Part shown: positions 11,867 to 20,928 of the stretch, piece after piece | Numbering within the stretch: position 1 is the first letter of the stretch | How the letters are laid out: each line of letters opens with the position of its first letter | NCBI RefSeq assembly: GCF_964204645.1 | Contig: NC_134036.1 | Span: 6,709,600-6,773,599 of the forward strand | Source of the DNA: Tubulanus polymorphus | Taxonomy: Eukaryota; Nemertea; Palaeonemertea; Tubulaniformes; Tubulanidae | DNA: 64,000 bases | Direction: 5' to 3' | The notes under the pieces: model-generated | Seen by the model: the letters and a program-made list of their open reading frames with translations, nothing else | The model's database searches: none | What the model was told of the DNA's origin: nothing | Translations under genes and position numbers: made by a program

Positions 11867-12965
11867 TGATCAGCGTTACGACCCGGAGCAGTGAGGGAGG
11901 GAGGGAGGCAGTAGGTCGGTCGTCCGTCCGTTCGCCAGTGTGCCGCTGGTTGTTGTTCGAAAAACGACTAAGTGCTGACCGGGCCTTGATCAGCGTTACG
12001 ACCCGGTGCAGTGAGGGAGGGAGGGAGGCACTAGGACAGTCATCCGCCCGTTAGTCAGTGTGTCGGCGGTTGTTGTTCGAAAAACGACTAAGTGCTGACC
12101 GGGCCATGAACAGCGTTACGACCCGGCACCGGTCAGGAAGGGAGGGAGGGTGGCAGTAGGTCGGTCGTCCGTTCGTTGGTCAGTGTGCCGGCGGTGGTAG
12201 TTCGAAAAACGACTAAGTGCTGACCGGGCCTTGATCAGCGTTACGACCCGGAGCAGTGTGGGAGGGAGGGGGACAGTAGGTCGGTCGTCCGTCCGTTCGT
12301 CAGTGTGCCGGCAGAGTTGGTTGTTCGAAAAACGACTAAGTGCTGACCGGGCCTTGATCAGCGTTACGACCCGGTGCTGTGAGGGAGGGAGGGAGGCAGT
12401 AGGTCGGTCGTCCATCCGTTCGTCAGTGTGCCGGCGGTGGTTGTTCGAAAAACGACTAAGTGCTGACCGGGCCTTGATCAGCGTTACGACCCGGCGCAGT
12501 GAGGAAGGGAGGGAGGGAGGCAGTAGGTCGGTCGTCCATCCGTTCGTCAGTGTGCCGGCGGTGGTTGTTCGAAAAACGACTAAGTGCTGACCGGGCCTTG
12601 ATCAGCGTTACGACCCGGTGCAGTGAGGGAGGGAGGGAGGCACTAGGACAGTCGTCCGCCCGTTAGTCAGTGTGTCGGCGGTTGTTGTTCAAAAAACGAC
12701 TAAGTGCCGACCGGGCCATGAACAGCGTTACGACCCGGCACCGGTCAGGAAGGGAGGGAGGGTGGCAGTAGGTCGGTCGTCCGTCCGTTCGTCAGTGTGC
12801 CGGCGGTGGTTGTTCGAAAAACGACTAAGTGCTGACCGGGCCTTAATCAGCGTTACGACCCGGCACCGGTCAGGAAGGGAGGGAGGGTGGCAGTAGGTCG
12901 GTCGACCGTTCGTTGGTCAGTGTGCCGGCGGTGGTAGTTCGAAAAACGACTAAGTGCTGACCGGG
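11867..12965 (+). repeat. Copy of 8690-9788 (offset 3177)
   Basis: About 1.1 kb matches 8690-9788 with a constant offset of 3177 (26 monomers). Private changes in this copy include TTCAAAAAACG and GTGCCGACC near 12690-12710, and GTCGACCGTTCG near 12900. The match ends where the partner has CTAGATC and this copy has CTTGATC. Confidence 0.76.
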
Positions 12966-15073
12966 CCTTGATCAGCGTTACGACCCGGAGCAGTGTGGGA
13001 GGGAGGGGGACAGTAGGTCGGTCGTCCGTCCGTTCGTCAGTGTGCCGGCGGTGGTTGTTCGAAAAACGACTAAGTGCTGACCGGGCCATGATCAGCGTTA
13101 CGACCCGGTGTAATGAGGGAGGGATGGAGGCACTAGGACAGTCGTCCGCCCGTTAGTCAGTGTGTCGGCGGTTGTTGTTCGAAAAACGACTAAGTGCTGA
13201 CCGGGCCATGAACAGCGTTACGACCCGGCACCGGTCAGGAAGGGAGGGAGGGTGGCAGTAGGTCGGTCGTCCGTTCGTTCCTCAGTGTGCCGGCGGTGGT
13301 TGTTCGAATAACGACTAAGTGCTGACCGGGCCTTGATCAGCGTTACGACCCGGCACCGGTCAGGGAGGGAGGGAGGGAGGCAGTAGGTCGGTCGTCCGTC
13401 CGTTCGTCATTGTGCCGGCGGTGGTAGTTCGAAAAACGACTAAGTGCTGACCGGGCCTTGATCAGCGTTACGACCCGGTGCAGTGAGGGAGGGAGGGAGG
13501 CAGTAGGTCGGTCGTCCATCCGTTCGTCAGTGTGCCGGCGGTGGTAGTTCGAAAAACGACTAAGTGCTGACCGGGCCTTGATCAGCGTTACGACCCGGTG
13601 CAGTGAGGGAGGGAGGGAGGGAGGCAGTAGGTCGGTCGTCCATCCGTTCGTCAGTGTGCCGGCGGTGGTAGTTCGAAAAACGACTAAGTGCTGACCGGGC
13701 CTAGATCAGCGTTACGACTCGGTGCAGTGAGGGAGGGAGAGAGGCAGTAGGTCGGTCGTCCGTCCGGTCGTCAGTGTGCCGGCGGTGGTTGTTCGAAAAA
13801 CGACTAAGTGCTGACCGGGCCTTGATCAGCGTTACGACCCGGTGCAGTGAGGGAGGGAGGGAGGCAGTAGGTCGGTCGTCCGTCCGTTCGTCAGTGTGCC
13901 GGCAGAGTTGGTTGTTCGAAAAACGACTAAGTGCTGACCGGGCCTTGATCAGCGTTACGACCCGGTGCAGTGAGGGAGGGAGGGAGGCAGTAGGTCGGTC
14001 GTCCATCCGTTCGTCAGTGTGCCGGCGGTGGTAGTTCGAAAAACGACTAAGTGCTGACCGGGCCTTGATCAGCGTTACGACCCGGTGCAGTGAGGGAGGG
14101 AGGGAGGGAGGCAGTAGGTCGGTCGTCCATCCGTTCGTCAGTGTGCCGGCGGTGGTAGTTCAAAAAACGACTAAGTGCTGACCGGGCCTTGATCAGCGTT
14201 ACGACCCGGTGCAGTGAGGGAGGGAGGGAGGCAGTAGGTCGGTCGTCCGTCCGTTCGCCAGTGTGCCGCTGGTGGTTGTTCGAAAAACGACTAAGTGCTG
14301 ACCGGGCCTTGATCAGCGTTACGACCCGGAGCAGTGAGGGAGGGAGGGAGGCAGTAGGTCGGTCGTCCGTCCGTTCGCCAGTGTACCGCTGGTGGTTGTT
14401 CGAAAAACGACTAAGTGCTGACCGGGCCTTGATCAACGTTACGACCCGGTGCAGTGAGGGAGGGCGGGAGGCACTAGGACAGTCGTCCGCCCGTTAGTCA
14501 GTGTGTCGGCGGTTGTTGTTCGAAAAACGACTAAGTGCTGACCGGGCCATGAACAGCGTTACGACCCGGCACCGGTCAGGAAGGGAGGGAGGGTGGCAGT
14601 AGGTCGGTCGTCCGTTCGTTGGTCAGTGTGCCGGCGGTGGTAGTTCGAAAAACGACTAAGTGCTGACCGGGCCTTGATCAGCGTTACGACCCGGAGCAGT
14701 GTGGGAGGGAGGGGGACAGTAGGTCGGTCGTCCGTCCGTTCGTCAGTGTGCCGGCAGAGTTGGTTGTTCGAAAAACGACTAAGTGCTGACCGGGCCTTGA
14801 TCAGCGTTACGACCCGGTGCTGTGAGGGAGGGAGGGAGGCAGTAGGTCGGTCGTCCATCCGTTCGTCAGTGTGCCGGCGGTGGTTGTTCGAAAAACGACT
14901 AAGTGCTGACCGGGCCTTGATCAGCGTTACGACCCGGCGCAGTGAGGAAGGGAGGGAGGGAGGCAGTAGGTCGGTCGTCCATCCGTTCGTCAGTGTGCCG
15001 GCGGTGGTAGTTCGAAAAACGACTAAGTGCTGACCGGGCCTTGATCAGCGTTACGACCCGGAGCAGTGAGGGA
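12966..15073 (+). repeat. Mosaic stretch of the array
   Basis: This 2.1 kb has no single long partner that I could follow. Pieces resemble 31740-31980 (class F start, then CCATGATCAG), 6420-6840 (class G followed by class C) and 54407-54715 (a class D pair followed by class B; compare 14189-14497). It contains only ordinary monomers and no gene. Confidence 0.7.
13701..13770 (+). repeat. Class G linked variant block (example)
   Basis: Four variants travel together across a monomer boundary: CTAGATCAG and GACTCGG at the end of one unit, then GGGAGAGAGG and GTCCGGTCG in the next. Other copies lie near 6490, 16150, 18605, 32480, 35180, 39215, 39705, 44495, 48530, 49015, 55020, 59445, 62000 and 62490. 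A substate with GAGAGCGG occurs near 9790, 11745 and 51835. Copies near 52562 and 53669 keep CTAGATC but have the ordinary GACCCGG, so the block has been split there by exchange. Confidence 0.8.
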
Positions 15074-16825
15074 GGGAGGGAGGCAGTAGGTCGGTCGTCC
15101 GTCCGTTCGCCAGTGTACCGCTGGTGGTTGTTCGAAAAACGACTAAGTGCTGACCGGGCCCTGATCAGCGTTACGACCCGGTGCAGTGAGGGAGGGAGGG
15201 AGGCACTAGGACAGTCGTCCGCCCGTTAGTCAGTGTGTCGGCGGTTGTTGTTCGAAAAACGACTAAGTGCTGACCGGGCCATGAACAGCGTTACGACCCG
15301 GCACCGGTCAGGAAGGGAGGGAGGGTGGCAGTAGGTCGGTCGTCCGTTCGTTGGTCAGTGTGCCGGCGGTGGTAGTTCGAAAAACGACTAAGTGCTGACC
15401 GGGCCTTGATCAGCGTTACGACCCGGTGCAGTGTGGGAGGGAGGGGGACAGTAGGTCGGTCGTCCGTCCGTTCGTCAGTGTGCCGGCAGAGTTGGTTGTT
15501 CGAAAAACGACTAAGTGCTGACCGGGCCTTGATCAGCGTTACGACCCGGTGCTGTGAGGGAGGGAGGGAGGCAGTAGGTCGGTCGTCCATCCGTTCGTCA
15601 GTGTGCCGGCGGTGGTTGTTCGAAAAACGACTAAGTGCTGACCGGGCCTTGATCAGCGTTACGACCCGGCGCAGTGAGGAAGGGAGGGAGGGAGGCAGTA
15701 GGTCGGTCGTCCATCCGTTCGTCAGTGTGCCGGCGGTGGTTGTTCGAAAAACGACTAAGTGCTGACCGGGCCTTGATCAGCGTTACGACCCGGTGCAGTA
15801 AGGGAGGGAGGGAGGCACTAGGACAGTCGTCCGCCCGTAAGTCAGTGTGTCGGCGGTTGTTGTTCGAAAAACGACTAAGTGCTGACCGGGCCATGAACAG
15901 CGTTACGACCCGGCACCGGTCAGGAAGGGAGGGAGGATGGCAGTAGGTCGGTCGTCCGTCCGTTTGTCAGTGTGCCGGCAGTGATGGTTGTTCGAAAAAT
16001 GACTAAGGGCTGACCGGGCCTTGATCAGCGTTACGACCCGGCGCTGGTCAAGGGCGGGAGGGAGGGAGGCAGTAGGTCGGTCGTCCATCCGTTCGTCAGT
16101 GTGCCGGCGGTGGTAGTTCGAAAAACGACTAAGTGCTGACCGGGCCTAGATCAGCGTTACGACTCGGTGCAGTGAGGGAGGGAGAGAGGCAGTAGGTCGG
16201 TCGTCCGTCCGGTCGTCAGTGTGCCGGCGGTGGTTGTTCGAAAAACGACTAAGTGCTGACCGGGCCTTGATCAGCGTTACGACCCGGTGCAGTGAGGGAG
16301 GGAGGGAGGCAGTAGGTCGGTCGTCCATCCGTTCGTCTGTGTGCCGGCGGTGGTTGTTCGAAAAACGACTAAGTGCTGACCGGGCCTTGATCAGCGTTAC
16401 GACCCGGCGCAGTGAGTAAGGGAGGGAGGGAGGCAGTAGGTCGGTCGTCCATCCGTTCGTCAGTGTGCCGGCGGTTGTTGTTCGAAAAACGACTAAGTGC
16501 TGACCGGGCCTTGATCAGCGTTACGACCCGGTGCAGTGAGGGAGGGAGGGAGGCACTAGGACAGTCATCCGCCCGTTAGTCAGTGTGTCGGCGGTTGTTG
16601 TTCGAAAAACGACTAAGTGCTGACCGGGCCATGAACAGCGTTACGACCCGGCACCGGTCAGGAAGGGAGGGAGGGTGGCAGTAGGTCGGTCGTCCGTTCG
16701 TTGGTCAGTGTGCCGGCGGTGGTAGTTCGAAAAACGACTAAGTGCTGACCGGGCCTTGATCAGCGTTACGACCCGGAGCAGTGTGGGAGGGAGGGGGACA
16801 GTAGGTCGGTCGTCCGTCCGTTCGT
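15074..16825 (+). repeat. 1.75 kb block, first copy
   Basis: This block matches 17530-19281 with a constant offset of 2456 (20 monomers). I saw no difference in the stretches I compared. It includes marks found in few other places: CAGTGTACCG with CCCTGATCAG near 15110-15165, GCAGTAAGGG with CCCGTAAGTC near 15796-15841, and CGTCTGTGTG near 16336. The left edge is where GAGCAGTGAGGG (15060s) and CACCGGTCAGGG (17516) differ. Confidence 0.83.
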
Positions 16826-17529
16826 CAGTGTGCCGGCGGTGGTTGTTCGAAAAACGACTAAGTGCTGACCGGGCCTTGATCAGCGTTACGACCCGGCACC
16901 GGTCAGGGAGGGAGGGAGGGAGGCAGTAGGTCGGTCGTCCGTCCGTTCGTCATTGTGCCGGCGGTGGTAGTTCGAAAAACGACTAAGTGCTGACCGGGCC
17001 TTGATCAGCGTTACGACCCGGAGCATTGAGGGAGGGAGGGAGGCAGTAGGTCGGTCGTCCGTCCGTTTGTCAGTGTGCCGGCAGTGATGGTTGTTCGAAA
17101 AATGACTAAGGGCTGACCGGGCCTTGATCAGCGTTACGACCCGGCACCGGTCAGGAAGGGAGGGAGGGTGGCAGTAGGTCGGTCGTCCGTCCGTTCGCCA
17201 GTGTGCCGCTGGTGGTTGTTCGAAAAACGACTAAGTGCTGACCGGGCCTTGATCAGCGTTACGACCCGGAGCAGTGAGGGAGGGAGGGAGGCAGTAGGTC
17301 GGTCGTCCGTCCGTTCGCCAGTGTGCCGCTGGTGGTTGTTCGAAAAACGACTAAGTGCTGACCGGGCCTTGATCAGCGTTACGACCCGGTGCAGTGAGGG
17401 AGGGAGGGAGGCAGTAGGTCGGTCGTCCGTCCGTTCGTCAGTGTGCCGGCAGAGTTTGTTGTTCGAAAAACGACTAAGTGCTGACCGGGCCATGAACAGC
17501 GTTACGACCCGGCACCGGTCAGGGAGGGA
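16826..17529 (+). repeat. Spacer between the 1.75 kb copies
   Basis: About 700 bp of ordinary monomers: a CATTGTGCC unit, a class E unit, two class D units and a class C unit with an AGAGTTTGTTG variant (near 17452). That variant recurs near 19415. The tail of this spacer is copied after the second block. Confidence 0.72.
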
Positions 17530-19281
17530 GGGAGGGAGGCAGTAGGTCGGTCGTCCGTCCGTTCGCCAGTGTACCGCTGGTGGTTGTTCGAAAAACGACT
17601 AAGTGCTGACCGGGCCCTGATCAGCGTTACGACCCGGTGCAGTGAGGGAGGGAGGGAGGCACTAGGACAGTCGTCCGCCCGTTAGTCAGTGTGTCGGCGG
17701 TTGTTGTTCGAAAAACGACTAAGTGCTGACCGGGCCATGAACAGCGTTACGACCCGGCACCGGTCAGGAAGGGAGGGAGGGTGGCAGTAGGTCGGTCGTC
17801 CGTTCGTTGGTCAGTGTGCCGGCGGTGGTAGTTCGAAAAACGACTAAGTGCTGACCGGGCCTTGATCAGCGTTACGACCCGGTGCAGTGTGGGAGGGAGG
17901 GGGACAGTAGGTCGGTCGTCCGTCCGTTCGTCAGTGTGCCGGCAGAGTTGGTTGTTCGAAAAACGACTAAGTGCTGACCGGGCCTTGATCAGCGTTACGA
18001 CCCGGTGCTGTGAGGGAGGGAGGGAGGCAGTAGGTCGGTCGTCCATCCGTTCGTCAGTGTGCCGGCGGTGGTTGTTCGAAAAACGACTAAGTGCTGACCG
18101 GGCCTTGATCAGCGTTACGACCCGGCGCAGTGAGGAAGGGAGGGAGGGAGGCAGTAGGTCGGTCGTCCATCCGTTCGTCAGTGTGCCGGCGGTGGTTGTT
18201 CGAAAAACGACTAAGTGCTGACCGGGCCTTGATCAGCGTTACGACCCGGTGCAGTAAGGGAGGGAGGGAGGCACTAGGACAGTCGTCCGCCCGTAAGTCA
18301 GTGTGTCGGCGGTTGTTGTTCGAAAAACGACTAAGTGCTGACCGGGCCATGAACAGCGTTACGACCCGGCACCGGTCAGGAAGGGAGGGAGGATGGCAGT
18401 AGGTCGGTCGTCCGTCCGTTTGTCAGTGTGCCGGCAGTGATGGTTGTTCGAAAAATGACTAAGGGCTGACCGGGCCTTGATCAGCGTTACGACCCGGCGC
18501 TGGTCAAGGGCGGGAGGGAGGGAGGCAGTAGGTCGGTCGTCCATCCGTTCGTCAGTGTGCCGGCGGTGGTAGTTCGAAAAACGACTAAGTGCTGACCGGG
18601 CCTAGATCAGCGTTACGACTCGGTGCAGTGAGGGAGGGAGAGAGGCAGTAGGTCGGTCGTCCGTCCGGTCGTCAGTGTGCCGGCGGTGGTTGTTCGAAAA
18701 ACGACTAAGTGCTGACCGGGCCTTGATCAGCGTTACGACCCGGTGCAGTGAGGGAGGGAGGGAGGCAGTAGGTCGGTCGTCCATCCGTTCGTCTGTGTGC
18801 CGGCGGTGGTTGTTCGAAAAACGACTAAGTGCTGACCGGGCCTTGATCAGCGTTACGACCCGGCGCAGTGAGTAAGGGAGGGAGGGAGGCAGTAGGTCGG
18901 TCGTCCATCCGTTCGTCAGTGTGCCGGCGGTTGTTGTTCGAAAAACGACTAAGTGCTGACCGGGCCTTGATCAGCGTTACGACCCGGTGCAGTGAGGGAG
19001 GGAGGGAGGCACTAGGACAGTCATCCGCCCGTTAGTCAGTGTGTCGGCGGTTGTTGTTCGAAAAACGACTAAGTGCTGACCGGGCCATGAACAGCGTTAC
19101 GACCCGGCACCGGTCAGGAAGGGAGGGAGGGTGGCAGTAGGTCGGTCGTCCGTTCGTTGGTCAGTGTGCCGGCGGTGGTAGTTCGAAAAACGACTAAGTG
19201 CTGACCGGGCCTTGATCAGCGTTACGACCCGGAGCAGTGTGGGAGGGAGGGGGACAGTAGGTCGGTCGTCCGTCCGTTCGC
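17530..19281 (+). repeat. 1.75 kb block, second copy
   Basis: Second copy of 15074-16825. It stops matching where this copy continues as class D (TTCGCCAGTGTGCCGCTGG, near 19278) and the first continues as TTCGTCAGTGTGCCGG. Beyond that, 19290-19520 follows 17327-17557 (offset 1963) instead. The right edge is therefore a recombinant between two parts of the same neighbourhood. Confidence 0.83.
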
Positions 19282-20722
19282 CAGTGTGCCGCTGGTGGTT
19301 GTTCGAAAAACGACTAAGTGCTGACCGGGCCTTGATCAGCGTTACGACCCGGTGCAGTGAGGGAGGGAGGGAGGCAGTAGGTCGGTCGTCCGTCCGTTCG
19401 TCAGTGTGCCGGCAGAGTTTGTTGTTCGAAAAACGACTAAGTGCTGACCGGGCCATGAACAGCGTTACGACCCGGCACCGGTCAGGGAGGGAGGGAGGGA
19501 GGCAGTAGGTCGGTCGTCCATCCGTTCGTCAGTGTGCCGGCGGTGGTAGTTCGAAAAACGACTAAGTGCTGTCCGGGCCTTGATCAGCGTTACGACCCGG
19601 TGCAGTGAGGGAGGGAGGGAGGGAGGCAGAAGGTCCGTCGTCCGCCCGTTAGTCAGTGTGTCGGCGGTTGCTGTTCGAAAAACGACTAAGTGCTGACCGG
19701 GCCATGAACAGCGTTACGACCCGGCACCGGTCAGGAAGGGAGGGAGGGTGGCAGTAGGTCGGTCGTCCGTTCGTTCGTCAGTGTGCCGGCGGTGGTAGTT
19801 CGAAAAACGACTAAGTGCTGACCGGGCCTAGATCAGCGTTACGACCCGGTGCAGTGAGGGAGGGAGAGAGGCAGTAGGTCGGTCGTCCGTCCGGTCGTCA
19901 GTGTGCCGGCGGTGGTTGTTCGAAAAACGACTAAGTGCTGACCGGGCCTTGATCAGCGTTACGACCCGGAGCAGTGAGGGAGGGAGGGAGGGAGGCAGTA
20001 GGTCGGTCGTCCGTCCGTTCGCCAGTGTGCCGCTGGTGGTTGTTCGAAAAACGACTCAGTGCTGACCGGGCCTTGATCAGCGTTACGACCCGGTGCAGTG
20101 AGGGAGGGAGGGAGGCAGTAGGTCGGTCGTCCATCCGTTCGTCAGTGTGCCGGCAGAGTTGGTTGTTCGAAAAACGACTAAGTGCTGACCGGGCCTTGAT
20201 CAGCGTTACGACCCGGTGCAGTGAGGGAGGGAGGGAGGGAGGCAATAGGTCGGTCGTCCATCCGTTCGTCAGTGTGCCGGCGGTGGTAGTTCGAAAAACG
20301 ACTAAGTGCTGACCGGGCCTTGATCAGCGTTACGACCCGGTGCAGTGAGGGAGGGAGGGAGGGAAGCAGTAGGTCGGTCGTCCATCCGTTCGTCAGTATG
20401 CCGGCGGTGGTAGTTCGAAAAACGACTAAGTGCTGACCGGGCCTTGATCAGCGTTACGACCCGGTGCAGTGAGGGAGGGAGGGAGGGAGGCACTAGGACA
20501 GTCGTCAGCCCGTTAGTCAGTGTGTCGGCGGTTGTTGTTCGAAAAACGACTAAGTGCTGACCGGGCCATGAACAGCGTTACGACCCGGCACCGGTCAGGA
20601 AGGGAGGGAGGGTGGCAGTAGGTCGGTCGTCCGTTCGTTCGTCATTGTGCCGGCGGTGGTTGTTCGAAAAACGACTAAGTGCTGACCGGGCCTTGATCAG
20701 CGTTACGACCCGGCACCGGTCA

Positions 20723-20740
20723 GGGAGGGAGGGAGGGAGG
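20723..20740 (+). repeat. GGGA tract of the monomer (n=4 here)
   Basis: Every monomer begins with a run of GGGA. The usual state is three GGGA plus GG; copies with four, five and six are scattered through the window. Copies with four or more GGG runs separated by single A fit the standard G-quadruplex pattern. The commonest three-run copies fit only if the trailing GG or a bulge is used. Variants include GGGTGG after the CACCGGTCAGG linker, a GGGGG ending in class F, and GGGAGAGAGG in class G. The complementary strand is correspondingly C-rich. Confidence 0.9.
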
Positions 20741-20745
20741 CAGTA

Positions 20746-20768
20746 GGTCGGTCGTCCGTCCGTTCGTC
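20746..20768 (+). repeat. Degenerate tetranucleotide tract inside the monomer
   Basis: This part reads as four-base steps: GGTC twice, GTCC twice, GTTC, then GTC. It is a second period-4 tract beside the GGGA tract. Common variants are GTCC to ATCC in the second step and GTTC to GTTG or TTTG. A copy near 35851 has one extra TCCG step that its counterparts near 45164 and 60113 lack. That suggests this tract also expands by slippage, although far less often than GGGA. Confidence 0.8.
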
Positions 20769-20787
20769 AGTGTGCCGGCGGTGGTTG

Positions 20788-20838
20788 TTCGAAAAACGAC
20801 TAAGTGCTGACCGGGCCTTGATCAGCGTTACGACCCGG
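20788..20838 (+). repeat. Nearly invariant 51 bp core of the monomer
   Basis: The stretch from TTCGAAAAAC through GACCCGG changes little across the window compared with the linkers around it. It contains three short palindromes, TTCGAA, GGGCC-type and TGATCA, and one A5 run. Recurrent variants are few: TTCAAAAAAC, AAATGACTAAGGG in class E, CCATGAACAG after class B, CCTTAATCAG, and CTAGATCAG with GACTCGG in class G. Conservation against a variable background could reflect protein binding, or simply recent homogenisation. I cannot tell which. Confidence 0.75.
20803..20829 (+). other. Imperfect inverted repeat in the core
   Basis: GCTGA (20806-20810) is the exact reverse complement of TCAGC (20822-20826), with an 11-base loop between them. 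Outside these arms AGT and GTT extend the stem by two G-T wobbles and one A-T pair, giving eight pairs if transcribed. Most monomers keep both arms. The CCATGAACAG variant and the rarer CCTTGACCAG variant (near 34441, 43016 and 58328) each lose one pair. Whether the hairpin matters is unknown. Confidence 0.6.
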
Positions 20839-20928
20839 TGCAGTGAGGGAGGGAGGGAGGCAGTAGGTCGGTCGTCCGTCCGTTCGTCAGTGTGCCGGCG
20901 GTGGTAGTTCGAAAAACGACTAAGTGCT

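Larger units (their letters stand above)
20727..20846 (+). repeat. Reference 120 bp monomer (class A)
   Basis: This copy carries the commonest state at nearly every position and serves as the reference. By hand count it has 47 G, 27 C, 21 A and 25 T, which is 62% GC with a strong excess of G over C on this strand. It contains 13 CpG, an observed/expected ratio near 1.2. In order it holds a GGGA tract (first 14 bases), a tetranucleotide-like tract (20746-20768), a GCCGGC-containing linker, an A5 run in TTCGAAAAAC, the conserved core (20788-20838) and the end linker TGCAGTGA. The length is exactly 120, so one monomer is 40 codons. The unit boundary is chosen by convention at the GGGA tract. Confidence 0.93.
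19282..20928 (+). repeat. Transitional stretch before the 2.5 kb blocks
   Basis: This stretch holds ordinary monomers. Part of it (19502-19800) resembles 1-320 with an offset of 19480, sharing the GCTGTCCGGG and CAGAAGGTCCGTCG marks. Private changes include GACTCAGTGC near 20055 and GTCAGCCCG near 20506. Confidence 0.7.

Noticed and set aside
20741-20765. Mammalian RNA polymerase I terminator (Sal box) from AGGTCGGTCG
   Set aside because: Only the first six bases agree with the known AGGTCGACCAG form. The match does not extend, and such a short agreement is expected by chance in GC-rich repeats.
20791-20797. Phased A-tract bending
   Set aside because: There is only one A5 run per monomer, about 122 bp apart, so tracts are not phased at the helical repeat.
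20760-20800. CENP-B box in TTCGTTGG or TTCGAAAAACG
   Set aside because: TTCG is present in both, and the second also has an A at the right spacing. The downstream CGGG required by the box consensus is absent in each case.
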